Source: an uncultured Clostridia bacterium (GTDB taxonomy: Bacteria > Bacillota > Clostridia > Christensenellales > Borkfalkiaceae). Taken from it: a stretch of 64,000 bases of DNA. The notes under the pieces were generated by a model. That model saw only the letters and a list, made by a program, of their open reading frames with translations, was not told where the DNA came from and did no database searches. Shown here in pieces: positions 24,916 through 34,759 of the stretch. The stretch lies in NCBI GenBank assembly GCA_947588985.1, contig CANQBG010000001.1, forward strand, positions 124,001 to 188,000. Reading direction: 5' to 3'. Each line of letters opens with the position of its first letter. The first letter of the stretch is position 1. Position numbers and translations under genes: made by a program.

Positions 24916-26685
24916 TTACGATAACGTTTTGAACTGCGCGAGTGCCTCCGCAAACTCTTCCATCGCCGCCGCAAACGGCTTCTCCGTCGTGAGATCGGCT
25001 CCCGCGAGTTTGAGGAGGGAGACGGGATCGGCGGAACAACCGCCCTTTAAGAACTTCTTATAGTCCTCCACCGCGCGCTCGCCCTCCGAAAGGATGCGGT
25101 TGGCGATGCAGATGGCGGCAGTGATACCCGTCGCGTACTTATAGACATAGAAGGAGCGGTAGAAATGCGGAATGCGCGCCCACTCATAGGCGATCTCCTC
25201 ATCGTGGACGACGGCGTCGCCGTAATACTTCTTGTTGAGCGCAAGATAGAGCGCGGAGAGGTTGTCGTCGTTGAGGGGCTCCCCGCTCTCGGCAAGGGCG
25301 TGCGCCTTCTCTTCAAACTCCGCAAACTGGGTCTGGCGGAAGAGCGTCGTGCGGATCATGTCGAGATAGTAGTTGAGGAGATACCGCTTGAGCTTGCCGT
25401 CCTCCGTCGTCTTTAAGAGATATTTGAGGAGGAGGACCTCGTTGACGGTGCTCGCCACCTCCGCGACGAAGATCTTATAGTCGGACTTGACGTAGGGCTC
25501 GAAGGTGTTGGAGTAATACGAATGCAGCGAATGCCCCATCTCATGCGCGATGGTAAACACGTCGTGCGCCGTCTGTTGGTAATTGAGGAGTACGAAGGGA
25601 TGGTTGCCGTAGATCCCGATGGAATAGGCGCCGTTCCGCTTGCCCTCCGTCTCCTCGACGTCGATCCACCGCTCGCTCCTGCCCTTTGCGAAGAGTGCGA
25701 GATATTCCTCCCCGAGGGGAGCAAGCCCCTTGAGGCAGAGATCAAAGGCCTCGTCGAAGGGGAGCCTGAGTTCGGCCTCCGCGACGAGCGTGGGATAGAT
25801 ATCGTACATGTGCATCTCGTCGTAGCCGAGCAGTTCCTTGCGCAGCGCCATATAGTCATGCAAAAGCGGCACGTTCTCCGTGACGCAGTCCACGAGCCTT
25901 CTGTAGACTTCGGGCGAGACGTCCTCCTCGAAGAGCGCTTTCTCGAGGCAGCTTCCGTAGCCGCGGACGGTCTTATAGAAGATGTCCGTCTTGACGTTTC
26001 CGTAATACGTCGTCGCGAGCGTCCGCAAGATCTTCTTATAGGCGGCGTAATACAGCGTGAACGCCTCCTTGCGCTTCTCTCTGTCGCTTCCATTCATGAT
26101 GACGGAGTAGAGACCGTGCGAAAGGCGGACCTTCTCCCCCGCATATTCGATCTCGGGGAGGTCGAGTTCGGCGTTATCGAGCATTTCAAAGACGTCGCCC
26201 GCCACCGCAAGGGGCTCGCTCGCATGCGTCAGGATGATCTCCTCCTTTTCGGAGAGGGTGTGCTTCTTGCTCGCCTTGACGCGGGAGAGCATGTAGTCGT
26301 AATCCTTGAGCCGGGGGTCGGAAATGAAGGCGTCGAGCGTCTCATCGGGGAGCGCGGTGAGCTCGGGCGTCTCGTAGGCTGTCTCCGCGCCGACCTTTGT
26401 GAAGAGAGACATCACCTTCGCGAGATAGGAATTGTATTTGGTGACGCGCACGTCCTCGTCGTGCTTCAAAAAGGCATAGAGATAGACGCGCATCATGGCG
26501 ACGGAGAAGGCTTCGGAGGCCTTGAAATAGGCGAGAAGATTTTCCGCGGTGTTCAGCGTCCCGCGGTATTTGGCAAAATCAATTTTCCCCTCGAGTTCGG
26601 AGAAGGCCTTTTCCCATGCCTCGTCGCTCTCAAACACGTCGGAAATTTTCCATTTGAATTGTTCTTTGACTTGATTTCTCTGCAT
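24916..26685 (-). CDS. pepF: oligoendopeptidase F
   Basis: A 589-residue zinc metallopeptidase of family M3 that cleaves oligopeptides of about 7-17 residues in the cytoplasm. The zinc motif HEMGH is in TIAHEMGHSLHSYYS, and the downstream glutamate ligand lies in the segment VAEVASTVNE. N-terminal helical oligopeptidase domains occupy about 115-185. ATG 26685 is preferred because GGAGG sits 8 nt before it; an ATG at 26700 overlaps that site. It is transcribed with UPF0210 upstream and dnaB downstream. Confidence 0.95.
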   Translation of the reverse strand: MQRNQVKEQFKWKISDVFESDEAWEKAFSELEGKIDFAKYRGTLNTAENLLAYFKASEAFSVAMMRVYLYAFLKHDEDVRVTKYNSYLAKVMSLFTKVGAETAYETPELTALPDETLDAFISDPRLKDYDYMLSRVKASKKHTLSEKEEIILTHASEPLAVAGDVFEMLDNAELDLPEIEYAGEKVRLSHGLYSVIMNGSDREKRKEAFTLYYAAYKKILRTLATTYYGNVKTDIFYKTVRGYGSCLEKALFEEDVSPEVYRRLVDCVTENVPLLHDYMALRKELLGYDEMHMYDIYPTLVAEAELRLPFDEAFDLCLKGLAPLGEEYLALFAKGRSERWIDVEETEGKRNGAYSIGIYGNHPFVLLNYQQTAHDVFTIAHEMGHSLHSYYSNTFEPYVKSDYKIFVAEVASTVNEVLLLKYLLKTTEDGKLKRYLLNYYLDMIRTTLFRQTQFAEFEEKAHALAESGEPLNDDNLSALYLALNKKYYGDAVVHDEEIAYEWARIPHFYRSFYVYKYATGITAAICIANRILSEGERAVEDYKKFLKGGCSADPVSLLKLAGADLTTEKPFAAAMEEFAEALAQFKTLS

Positions 26686-26711
26686 CAGACTTTCCTCCAT
26701 TCTGTCTTGAT

Positions 26712-28067
26712 TTAATTTTTGAAACTGTGGATGGGCGCGGGAATGAGACCGCCCCGCCCGATGAATTTGCTCGCGTCGCCCCCGTGGACGGGCAGGATGG
26801 GCGCGCGGCCGAGGAGACCGCCGAAGCGGACTTCCTCCCCCACACCCTTCCCCGGAACGGGGATGACGCGCACGGCCGTCGTCTTATTGTTGACCATGCC
26901 GATCGCGGCCTCGTCGGCAATGATGGCGGCGATCGTTTCGGCGGGCGTATCCCCGGGGATGGCGATCATATCCAGCCCGACCGAGCAGACGCACGTCATT
27001 GCCTCCAACTTTTCGAGGGTGATCTGCCCGTTTTCGGCCGATTCGATCATCCCGATATCCTCGGAGACGGGGATAAACGCCCCCGAGAGCCCTCCGACGC
27101 GGGACGAGGCCATCACGCCTCCCTTCTTTACGGCGTCGTTGAGCAGGGCGAGCGCGGCCGTCGTCCCGTGGCATCCCACCACGGAGAGTCCGAGCTCTTC
27201 GAGAATGTGGGCGACGGAATCCCCCCGCATCGGCGTGGGCGCGAGGGAGAGATCGACGATGCCGAAGCGTGCCCCGAGCCGGAGCGCGGCTTCGCGGGCG
27301 ATGAGCTGGCCCGCGCGCGTGATCTTGAAGGCCGTGCGCTTGATGACCTCGGCCGCCTCCGTGAGGTCTGCTTCGGGGCAGGCCGCAAGGGCGTGTTGGA
27401 CGACGCCGGGGCCCGAGACGCCGACGTTGATGACGGTATCGGCCTCCCCTACGCCGTGAAAGGCGCCCGCCATAAACGGATTATCTTCGACGGCATTGCA
27501 GAATACGACGAGTTTACAGCACCCGATCCCGCCGCGGTCCGCAGTGAGATTCGCCGTCTCCTTGATGAGTTCCCCCATCATCCGCACGGCGTCGATATTG
27601 ATCCCGGAGCGCGTGGAACCAACGTTGACGGAGGAACAGATGCGCTCCGTCTCCGCAAGGACGGCGGGGATCGTCTTTAAGAAGGCGGCCTCGTAATCCG
27701 CCGTTCCCTTGTGGACGAGGGCGGAATAGCCGCCCAAAAAGTCGATGCCAAGCTCCTTGGCCGCGCGATCGAGCGCGAGGCCGACCTCTGCGCTCTCCTC
27801 GGGGAAGGACGCCGTGATGAGGGAAACGGGCGTCACGGACACCCGCTTATTGACGATGGGAATGCCGTATTCCCGCGAAAGCGCCAGCGTGACGGAGACG
27901 AGGTCCTCCGCCTTTTTCATGACGCGGTCATAGACGGCCTCCGCCGTCTTTTGTGCGTTTTCGCGGATACAGGAAAGGAGCGAGATCCCCATCGTGACCG
28001 TGCGGATATCGAGGTGCTCGCGCTCCACCATTTCGATGGTTTCAAGAATTTGCGAAGAATTCAACAT
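26712..28067 (-). CDS. PFL-superfamily UPF0210 (DUF711) protein
   Basis: A 451-residue protein of the conserved UPF0210/DUF711 family, related by fold to glycyl-radical enzymes although no activity is established. Typical segments are [19 protein letters not shown], the [16 protein letters not shown] stretch and the C-terminal GLLGRAP. It follows the ACT-domain gene by 4 nt; this pair is conserved across Firmicutes and archaea, suggesting a ligand-controlled unit. Family assignment is firm, function unknown. Confidence 0.93.
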   Translation of the reverse strand: MLNSSQILETIEMVEREHLDIRTVTMGISLLSCIRENAQKTAEAVYDRVMKKAEDLVSVTLALSREYGIPIVNKRVSVTPVSLITASFPEESAEVGLALDRAAKELGIDFLGGYSALVHKGTADYEAAFLKTIPAVLAETERICSSVNVGSTRSGINIDAVRMMGELIKETANLTADRGGIGCCKLVVFCNAVEDNPFMAGAFHGVGEADTVINVGVSGPGVVQHALAACPEADLTEAAEVIKRTAFKITRAGQLIAREAALRLGARFGIVDLSLAPTPMRGDSVAHILEELGLSVVGCHGTTAALALLNDAVKKGGVMASSRVGGLSGAFIPVSEDIGMIESAENGQITLEKLEAMTCVCSVGLDMIAIPGDTPAETIAAIIADEAAIGMVNNKTTAVRVIPVPGKGVGEEVRFGGLLGRAPILPVHGGDASKFIGRGGLIPAPIHSFKN

Positions 28068-28071
28068 ACGT

Positions 28072-28341
28072 TCAAACGGTGTGCATCGCTTCGAAAATAT
28101 CGGCGTGCTGCAGGCGGATGTTCATTTCGATCCGATCCCCGAGCGCCGCCGCTTCCACCGCGAGCAACGAAAACTCCTCTTGGATCTCCGAGGTATCGAC
28201 GACCATCATCATGGCAAATCTGCCGCCGAGAATGGTCTGCGTGATCTCCTCGATATTCACTCTCTTCTCTGCGAGAAAACTGCTGACGGCGGCAACCACG
28301 CCCCGTCTGTCGATCCCCGTGACCGTAACAACTGCGCGCAT
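28072..28341 (-). CDS. ACT-domain protein UPF0237
   Basis: An 89-residue single ACT domain, starting [17 protein letters not shown] and including the NIEEITQTI helix-strand. Stand-alone ACT proteins of the UPF0237 family accompany UPF0210 genes as here and are thought to sense a small ligand, perhaps an amino acid or formyl donor. AAGGAG lies upstream of the ATG. Confidence 0.93.
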   Translation of the reverse strand: MRAVVTVTGIDRRGVVAAVSSFLAEKRVNIEEITQTILGGRFAMMMVVDTSEIQEEFSLLAVEAAALGDRIEMNIRLQHADIFEAMHTV

Positions 28342-28364
28342 GGATCTCTCCTTGGATGTATTTT

Positions 28365-28877
28365 TTATTCGAGAAACTCGTATTCGATGAGCAAGTTGCC
28401 CTGCGAAATGAGGCTGACGAGCCCGCCCGCCTCAAACGCCGGGAAGTCCTTCTCGCCGTCCACATAGATCAGCCGCCGAAGCAGCTCATCCTTCTTGATG
28501 TTCTTCACGGCGAACACCGCGACGTTGCAATCCACGCCGTCCCGCGTGACCCAGTCCTCGATGTCGAGGAAGGGAAGGACGGCATGCTCTTTGAGCCCCA
28601 CCGAGATGAATTTGAGCATCTTGCAATAGGCGTTGCTCCGCTTGAATTTGATCCCCATGAAGGGAAACATGAAGATCATATAGGCCCCCACGAGCACGCA
28701 GGTGGCCGCGATCACCCACGGCCCCGCGGGATCTTTATACGGGAGCTGGGTATAGAGCACGGTGAGCGCGATAAAACCGATCAGGCACCCTCCCGTGATG
28801 CCGAAAAAGATGGCCAGAATCTTGCGGCGCTGCGTGATCGCGTCCCAAAAATCGGCGTCCGAATAAAGTTTTGTCAC
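28365..28877 (-). CDS. hypothetical membrane protein
   Basis: A 170-residue protein with two transmembrane helices (about 20-42 and 52-74) and a C-terminal soluble domain of about 95 residues that I do not recognise. The start is GTG 28877 with GAGGT 8 nt upstream. It lies between degV and the ACT gene, with gaps of about 10-25 nt, so it is cotranscribed with them. No catalytic motif is visible. Confidence 0.7.
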   Translation of the reverse strand: MTKLYSDADFWDAITQRRKILAIFFGITGGCLIGFIALTVLYTQLPYKDPAGPWVIAATCVLVGAYMIFMFPFMGIKFKRSNAYCKMLKFISVGLKEHAVLPFLDIEDWVTRDGVDCNVAVFAVKNIKKDELLRRLIYVDGEKDFPAFEAGGLVSLISQGNLLIEYEFLE

Positions 28878-28886
28878 GGCGCTACC

Positions 28887-29729
28887 TCACTCCGCGATGA
28901 AGAGCACGCCGAGCGTATTTCTGCCGCAATGGCCCGTGATGACGGACCCCGCCACCGTTTCGAGCACCTCCCGGAAGGAAAACGTGGCGGCCACTTTCTC
29001 CTTGGCGAATTGCACGAGCTCGGGATCGGCGGTGCTGTGGGTGATGAAGCAGCGCGTGTTGTCGTATTTGGGATATTTTGCGGCAAGGTCGTTGATATAC
29101 TTGTCGATACACCGCTTCATGCTGCCGTGATACTTGGTCTCCGCAACGAGCTGCCCGTCCTCCATTTCGATGAGCGGGTGGATCTTAAACGCATTGGCCC
29201 CGTACATCGCCATGCGCGAGCATCTGCCGCCCATGTAGAGATAGTCGAGACGGTCGGGAATGAACGACGTGTTGACCTTGGGCCGAAGCGCGTTGACGAT
29301 CTCGACGATCTCCTCCGCCGTCTTGCCCTCCTCCGCGAGGTCGGCGGCCTTCATGACGAGCAGGCCCTGCCCCGAGGAGAGCGCCTTGGTATCCACGACG
29401 AACACCTTCCCCTTGAATTTCTCGGCCGCCTGCACGGCGTAGGCGTTCGACGAAGAGGACTTTGCGGAAATATTGAAGTGGATGACCGTCTTTCCCTCCT
29501 CCACATATTTCCCGAAAAACTCCTCGAAATCGGCAATGCTCGGCGCGGCCGTCTTGGGAAGTTCCCCCGTCTTTTCGACGTAGTCGAAGATGTCCTGCGG
29601 GACGATGTTGACGCCGTCGAGGTAGGAATCTCCCCCCAAGATCACGGAGAGCGGCATGATGCCGATGTTTCGTTCGGCAATGTGCTTTCCAAGGTCGCAG
29701 GTGCTGTCCGCTGTGAATTGAATTGACAT
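28887..29729 (-). CDS. DegV family fatty-acid-binding protein
   Basis: A 280-residue DegV/FakB-type protein. The opening FTADSTCDLGKHIAERNI, the HFNISAKSSSSNAY segment binding the carboxylate, and the GGRCSRM motif before the C-terminal EDD-like domain are characteristic. FakB proteins bind free fatty acids for phosphorylation by FakA, which is not in this window. AAGGAG precedes the ATG. Confidence 0.9.
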   Translation of the reverse strand: MSIQFTADSTCDLGKHIAERNIGIMPLSVILGGDSYLDGVNIVPQDIFDYVEKTGELPKTAAPSIADFEEFFGKYVEEGKTVIHFNISAKSSSSNAYAVQAAEKFKGKVFVVDTKALSSGQGLLVMKAADLAEEGKTAEEIVEIVNALRPKVNTSFIPDRLDYLYMGGRCSRMAMYGANAFKIHPLIEMEDGQLVAETKYHGSMKRCIDKYINDLAAKYPKYDNTRCFITHSTADPELVQFAKEKVAATFSFREVLETVAGSVITGHCGRNTLGVLFIAE

Positions 29730-29751
29730 ATTTTACTCCTTTGATTTTTGA

Positions 29752-30459
29752 CTATTCACTGTCCTGAAGCAGGACATAGGTTTCGATAAAACGGGATACG
29801 CTCTCCCGCACCCTCTCCCACTCCGTGAACGCCTTGCGGTATTCGATCGACCAATCCGTGACGACGCCGAGGATATCCGAACGGAGAAACGGCCCCGAAA
29901 CGCGGGAATCCTTGCTGTCCGGACGGTTATCCCCCATCACGAAGATCTCCCCTTCCCCGAGCACGACTTCATCGAAATCGTCGTGCATGCCGCCATAGAC
30001 GTAGGGCTCTTCGAGCGGCGCATACGCCTCTCCCGCCTTGGCGAGATAGACGATGCCTCTCTCACACTTGATCTTATCGCCCTCCACGGCGATGAGCCGC
30101 TTGATGATGGTGTGCGAGCCCGGGCCGAGGTTGTAATTCGAATAGTTGGCAACGTCTACGATGACGATATCGCCCCGCTCGGCGGCCTTGCTGCGGTGCG
30201 CATAGACGATGTCTCCGCTCTGGATGGTCCGCTCCATCGAGCTACCCGAGACGTCCACCACAAAGTAATTCTGCGCGAGATAGGACCTCCAACCGTACAG
30301 AAGCGTGCAGATGAGGAGCACGGCAAGGATGAAGCCGAAGATCACCCCCTTGCGCACGGGTTCCCGTGCGTCCGCGAGCATGCGCGGAGGCCGCTCCCTC
30401 CGATAATTGCCCGATCTCATGATCCGTTTGAGATCGTCGAGCGTGCGCCGTGCGATCAT
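29752..30459 (-). CDS. lepB: signal peptidase I
   Basis: A 235-residue membrane-bound signal peptidase of the S26 family with one N-terminal transmembrane helix (about 38-57). The Ser/Lys dyad is visible as Ser74 in SGSSM and Lys120 in TIIKRLIAVEGD; box E reads GDNRPDSKDSR. It removes signal peptides from exported proteins on the outer membrane face. GGAGGGGG precedes ATG 30459. It is transcribed with the alpha/beta-hydrolase-like gene upstream. Confidence 0.94.
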   Translation of the reverse strand: MIARRTLDDLKRIMRSGNYRRERPPRMLADAREPVRKGVIFGFILAVLLICTLLYGWRSYLAQNYFVVDVSGSSMERTIQSGDIVYAHRSKAAERGDIVIVDVANYSNYNLGPGSHTIIKRLIAVEGDKIKCERGIVYLAKAGEAYAPLEEPYVYGGMHDDFDEVVLGEGEIFVMGDNRPDSKDSRVSGPFLRSDILGVVTDWSIEYRKAFTEWERVRESVSRFIETYVLLQDSE

Positions 30460-30507
30460 AGGGCCTTCCCCCTCCGATGAAAAACTTTCGCCATTGCGCT
30501 CGCTCCG

Positions 30508-32190
30508 TCAGATCCAAAGCACATTGTTGATGAGAACGTCGTCCTCGCTGAAGAAGGCGACGGAGACGACGCCCGCGAAGTCTTTCAGGGGGGCCCCCGT
30601 CTCGGACTTGAAATCCGTCGGATCAATCAGATAGCTCTTCCACATGCCTCCGCCCTCGACGGTGACATCCACGGAATAGCCGTCCTTCTCCTCCTCGTCT
30701 TTATAGAAGATGACGCGGAGAGGGGCAGTCTTGCACACATAGGCGTCGAAGTGGAAGGACGCGCCCTCGGGCGGTTCGTAGCGCGCCTCCCCCACGCGGT
30801 AAGAGACGATGCCCGGCGTGGTGGCAATGCCCTTGATCCCGCCGTACCCGGGGAGCTGGCGGATGCTCGAATTGGCGCCCTCGGCAAAGCAATCGGCCAC
30901 CGAGCCCGTCCGCTTCCAGAAGGTGGAGAATCCGTTGCGCTGTTCCCCTTCGCTGTAAATTACCCGGGAGCGCGGAATGGCGTTCGCATAGCGCTTGTCC
31001 GTATTGACCTCTAAGATCTTGGAGGTGACGGAAAATCCGTTGGAATACTTGACGAAGGCATAGACGAGCGCCTTGCGGATCCCGAGATAGAGCCGGAGCG
31101 GGACCTTCCCCACGTTTTTATTGAGGTCCTCGAGGCGGCCGATGACGCGCGTCCAATCCCGCGTCTTGAAAGCGGCGACGTTTTCCGTGTAAAAGACGCC
31201 GAACTCCTCGATCTCGCCCATGGGATCGAAGGTCCCCGTCGCGATGAGGTTGCCCTGCTCGTCCTCTCCCACTTCGAGCGCAATGGGTTTGGAGAGGAAC
31301 ACCGTGCGGCCGCGCAAAAATTTATCCAGGAAGAGCTCGATATCCCTGAGCGCGTGCGTCCCCACCAATCCGCTTCCGTGGGCCGAGAACAGGATGGCCT
31401 TATCGAGAGCGGGATCGATCTGGCGGAAGGTATCGTAGACGCGGTCGTGGTTGTATTTTTTATCGTTGATGGCCGAGACGAGGAGAACGGGGCATTTGAT
31501 ATGGGGCGCATAGCTCTGCGAATCGATCCCCGCGATAAAGCGGTGCCGCTCCTCATCGAGGATGCGGTTGCTCTCCTCGTCGAATTTATTGATCCCGCGA
31601 TAGGCGAGCCAACCCGCTGCGCACACGGAGATCATGCAGGAGAGCTTGGCATACGGCGCGATCTTGAACAAGATCTCACCGCCCGTGCGGAGACCGATGG
31701 CGCCGACTTCCGTCACCTCCTCCCTGCGGTGGAGATAGCTCACGGCATACCGTGCGACGGCCGCCCATTCATACCAGCTCGTCTCACGGGCCGTCTTGTC
31801 GCAATAATCCACGCACCTTCCCGCGCGCGCATAGTTGGCGTAGTCCACGAGCTTGGGATAGACGGTGAAGCGCGCATCGCTGCGTTCGCCGCAATAATCG
31901 ACGGCCAGCACGCCATACCCCGCGCGGACATAGCGGAAGATGAGCCGCTCGTCGAAGAGCCGCCCCGCCTCGAAGAGAATGAGGACGGCGGGAAACTTCG
32001 CAGCCGCTTCCGGGAAATAATATTCGGCATAGATCTTCACTCTGCCGGCGCCCGAGCCGACGTTTCTGCCGTAAAAATAGAGTTCACGCTTTACATACCC
32101 GTCCTCCCGTCGTTCGGAAAGCAATTCCTCGTTGGGAGGCAGGGAATCGTCGAAATCCTGCCATAGCGTGATCGGGGTCAAAATCGCCAA
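30508..32190 (-). CDS. alpha/beta-hydrolase-like protein with degenerate nucleophile elbow
   Basis: A 560-residue protein with an N-terminal alpha/beta hydrolase region (about 45-310, resembling acetyl-xylan-esterase or CocE-type hydrolases) and a C-terminal beta-rich domain (about 430-560) like the jelly-roll part of X-Pro dipeptidyl peptidase relatives. The position expected for the nucleophile reads GLRTGG (166-171), without serine, cysteine or aspartate, so it may be non-catalytic. There is no signal peptide. The start is TTG 32190, 7 nt after a GAGGT site and 10 nt after the sbcC stop. Confidence 0.7.
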   Translation of the reverse strand: MAILTPITLWQDFDDSLPPNEELLSERREDGYVKRELYFYGRNVGSGAGRVKIYAEYYFPEAAAKFPAVLILFEAGRLFDERLIFRYVRAGYGVLAVDYCGERSDARFTVYPKLVDYANYARAGRCVDYCDKTARETSWYEWAAVARYAVSYLHRREEVTEVGAIGLRTGGEILFKIAPYAKLSCMISVCAAGWLAYRGINKFDEESNRILDEERHRFIAGIDSQSYAPHIKCPVLLVSAINDKKYNHDRVYDTFRQIDPALDKAILFSAHGSGLVGTHALRDIELFLDKFLRGRTVFLSKPIALEVGEDEQGNLIATGTFDPMGEIEEFGVFYTENVAAFKTRDWTRVIGRLEDLNKNVGKVPLRLYLGIRKALVYAFVKYSNGFSVTSKILEVNTDKRYANAIPRSRVIYSEGEQRNGFSTFWKRTGSVADCFAEGANSSIRQLPGYGGIKGIATTPGIVSYRVGEARYEPPEGASFHFDAYVCKTAPLRVIFYKDEEEKDGYSVDVTVEGGGMWKSYLIDPTDFKSETGAPLKDFAGVVSVAFFSEDDVLINNVLWI

Positions 32191-32200
32191 AATTCTTACC

Positions 32201-34759
32201 TCACTTTTCGATCGTCGAACCGTGCTCCTCCGTCGCCTTTTTCACGGTGAGTTTGCGTTCGATCCGGTGCTTGAGTTCCGCCACGTGGGAGATGATCCCG
32301 ATGCAAAACCGTTCGCTCCGCAATTTTTCAAGACTATCCATCACGGTATCGATGAGCTGCTCATCGAGGGTGCCGAAGCCTTCATCCAAAAAGAAGAACT
32401 CGATGGGCCGAAGGGAACGCGCGCAGATCTCCGCCCCGAGCGCCAAGGCGAGGGACAGGGAGACGAGGAAGGTCTCGCCGCCCGAAAGCGTGTTGACGCC
32501 GCGCAGTTCTCCGCCGTTGAAATTATCTCCGACAAAGAACCCTCCCTGATAGCGCAGGAAGTACCTTCCGCCCGTCAGCGAGACCAATCTGCCGCTCGCG
32601 TTGACGGCCACCGTCTCGAGGTGCTCCTCCGCCACAAACTCCATAAACCGATTGTTGTCGATGAGCTTTTTGAGCTTTTCGTAGAGGGTGCGCTTCCCCT
32701 CCGCTTCCCGCAATCTCTTCTCGAGATCGCGCTTTTCGAGGAGCATTGCCGTAAAGCGCGTAAGTCGCTCCTCGGAGACGGCCAGCCCCTTCGTACAGAT
32801 GGAAAACTGCCCGGAAAGCTCCTCTGCACGCCGTTTTTCCGCCTCGACATGCTCCGCCGTGACGCTCAGATCGGCGCCGGAGAGCGCCTCCTTGCGGGCG
32901 GTCAACGCGGCGAGATCGCGCCGATAGGCCTCATAGCGTTTGGCGGCGTCCTCCGCATTGCCGTAGCGCCGGATGAGCGCGATGGCCTCGTTCTCATCCC
33001 GGAAATCCCCGGCGCGCAGACATTCCCGAAAGCGCGTGCGCCCCTCTTCGAGGTTGCGCTTGGCGTTTTCCGCATTCCCTGCTGCCGCGGCGAGCACGGA
33101 CTGCGCCCTCGTGTGTTCGGCCGAAGCCGCGCTCCTCGCCTCTGCACGGGCGCGCTTTTGCCTCCGTTTGGCGGCGAGTTCCTCCTCCACCTGCCCTTCC
33201 GGCCGCCCGGCCTCCCGCACGGCCCCGAGCTCTTCCAGCTCCTGTTTGATCCGGCGGAATTCCTCGGAGAGCTGCGTCAGTTTCTGGCGGCGCAACGCGT
33301 CCCGTCCGCGCAGTTTTTCGAGCTCGAGGAGCTCCCGCTTGATGGCATTGCGCTCCTTTTCCTGCGCCTCATAGCGGGCGCGCAGCTCCGTGAACGCGAT
33401 ACGCTCTCCTCCGGAGAACCGCTTATATTTTTCCGCGAGCGGAAGGCTGTCCGCCGCTATCTCGGGATACTTTTCCGTGAGCGCATCGAGTTCCTCGGCA
33501 AACTGTGCATATTCCCCGCGGAGGAGGGCTTCTCTCCCGTGCGACTCAAGGTATTCGAGAAGGTTTTCATTGCCCAACTCCCCTTCCCGCACCTCGAGTT
33601 TGCGCTGTCTGTCGTCGAAATCCAATCCGGAAAACTCGTTCTCCGCATGAATGGCGCGCGTGATCTCCGCAAGCCGTTCTTCCGCACGCCGTTTGCGCCG
33701 CAACCGCTCGGCCGCGGCGGCCGCCTGCGCCTTCTCCCCGACGAGCGCTTCGATCTCGGCGTCCAACGCCTCGTCGTCGTCCTTCAGGCTTTCCCGATAC
33801 TTCGTTTCGGCTTCATCCGCCCTGTTTTTTGCCTCGGAAAGCCGCCTTTGCATGGTCTCGCACTGCGCTTTCAAGCGCTTGCCTTCCTCCAAAGAGGCGA
33901 CGACGGCCGAAGCCTTCTCCAATCTCGCAAGGTCTCCCGCTAGCGAATCGTATTCTTCCCGCTGCGCCTCCAATTCGGAGAGCCGCGCCACAGTGCGTTC
34001 ATATTCCGTTTTTTCCGCCAACGCGGCGGAAAGCCGCTTTTCCGCCTCACGCGCCTGCAAAAGCTCCGTCTTGAGCCGTTCCTCCTCTTCGGAAAGGCGC
34101 GCGATCTCTTCGCGGAGCGCCTCGTTGCCCTCCGCCGTGACCTCGGCATAGGGACGGAGCGAGGCCTCGAGCACGTTGCTCTCCGCCGTATACCGCCGGA
34201 CCGCCTCCCCCGCCTTGTAGATGAGTTTCTCGCCGTAGCGGTCGAGATCGAAGAGACGGGAAATGAGCTTCAAGCGCTCCGACCGCGGGGCCTTTACGAA
34301 TTGCGCGAATTCGCCCTGCGGCAAGGCGATACACTTCTCGAAATCCTTCATTTCGAGGCCGATGACGTCGAGGAGCAGCTCCCGCGCGGGCATGACGCCC
34401 GTTGCCACGACCACGTCCGCGCCGTCCGTCTTTTCGTAGACGGTCACGTTGTGAGAATTTTCCTTGCGAGTAATGCTCCGCTCTACGCGATAGATCCGCC
34501 GCTTGTCCCTGTAATCGATCTCGAACTCGAAGTGGACATAGGCCTCTTTGGAGCGGAAGTTGATGATGTCCGCGAGCCGTTCGCCGCGGCGGGTATTGCC
34601 ATAGAGGGCAAAGGCGATACAATCCAAAATGGTGCTCTTGCCCGAGCCCGTATCCCCGAAGATGCCGAAAATCCCGAATTCGAGGAGTTCGGTAAAGTCG
34701 ATTTCTGCCCGTTCGGAGAAGGAATTGATGCCGTTGAAGGCGAGAAAACGCGGTTTCAT
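32201..34759 (-). CDS. sbcC: exonuclease SbcCD subunit C
   Basis: An 852-residue SMC-like ATPase that with SbcD opens hairpins and protein-blocked DNA ends. Walker A GDTGSGKST is at 35-43, long coiled coils fill about 190-700, and the signature NTLSGGETF plus Walker B FFFLDEGFGTLD lie at the C-terminus. It is shorter than the 1,000-plus residues of E. coli or Bacillus SbcC, and no CxxC zinc hook is present anywhere in the coil. ATG 34759 overlaps the sbcD stop and has GGAGG upstream. Confidence 0.93.
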   Translation of the reverse strand: MKPRFLAFNGINSFSERAEIDFTELLEFGIFGIFGDTGSGKSTILDCIAFALYGNTRRGERLADIINFRSKEAYVHFEFEIDYRDKRRIYRVERSITRKENSHNVTVYEKTDGADVVVATGVMPARELLLDVIGLEMKDFEKCIALPQGEFAQFVKAPRSERLKLISRLFDLDRYGEKLIYKAGEAVRRYTAESNVLEASLRPYAEVTAEGNEALREEIARLSEEEERLKTELLQAREAEKRLSAALAEKTEYERTVARLSELEAQREEYDSLAGDLARLEKASAVVASLEEGKRLKAQCETMQRRLSEAKNRADEAETKYRESLKDDDEALDAEIEALVGEKAQAAAAAERLRRKRRAEERLAEITRAIHAENEFSGLDFDDRQRKLEVREGELGNENLLEYLESHGREALLRGEYAQFAEELDALTEKYPEIAADSLPLAEKYKRFSGGERIAFTELRARYEAQEKERNAIKRELLELEKLRGRDALRRQKLTQLSEEFRRIKQELEELGAVREAGRPEGQVEEELAAKRRQKRARAEARSAASAEHTRAQSVLAAAAGNAENAKRNLEEGRTRFRECLRAGDFRDENEAIALIRRYGNAEDAAKRYEAYRRDLAALTARKEALSGADLSVTAEHVEAEKRRAEELSGQFSICTKGLAVSEERLTRFTAMLLEKRDLEKRLREAEGKRTLYEKLKKLIDNNRFMEFVAEEHLETVAVNASGRLVSLTGGRYFLRYQGGFFVGDNFNGGELRGVNTLSGGETFLVSLSLALALGAEICARSLRPIEFFFLDEGFGTLDEQLIDTVMDSLEKLRSERFCIGIISHVAELKHRIERKLTVKKATEEHGSTIEK

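Noticed and set aside
25522..26715. A 397-codon plus-strand open frame opposite pepF
   Set aside because: Shadow of pepF; low-complexity charged translation without motifs.
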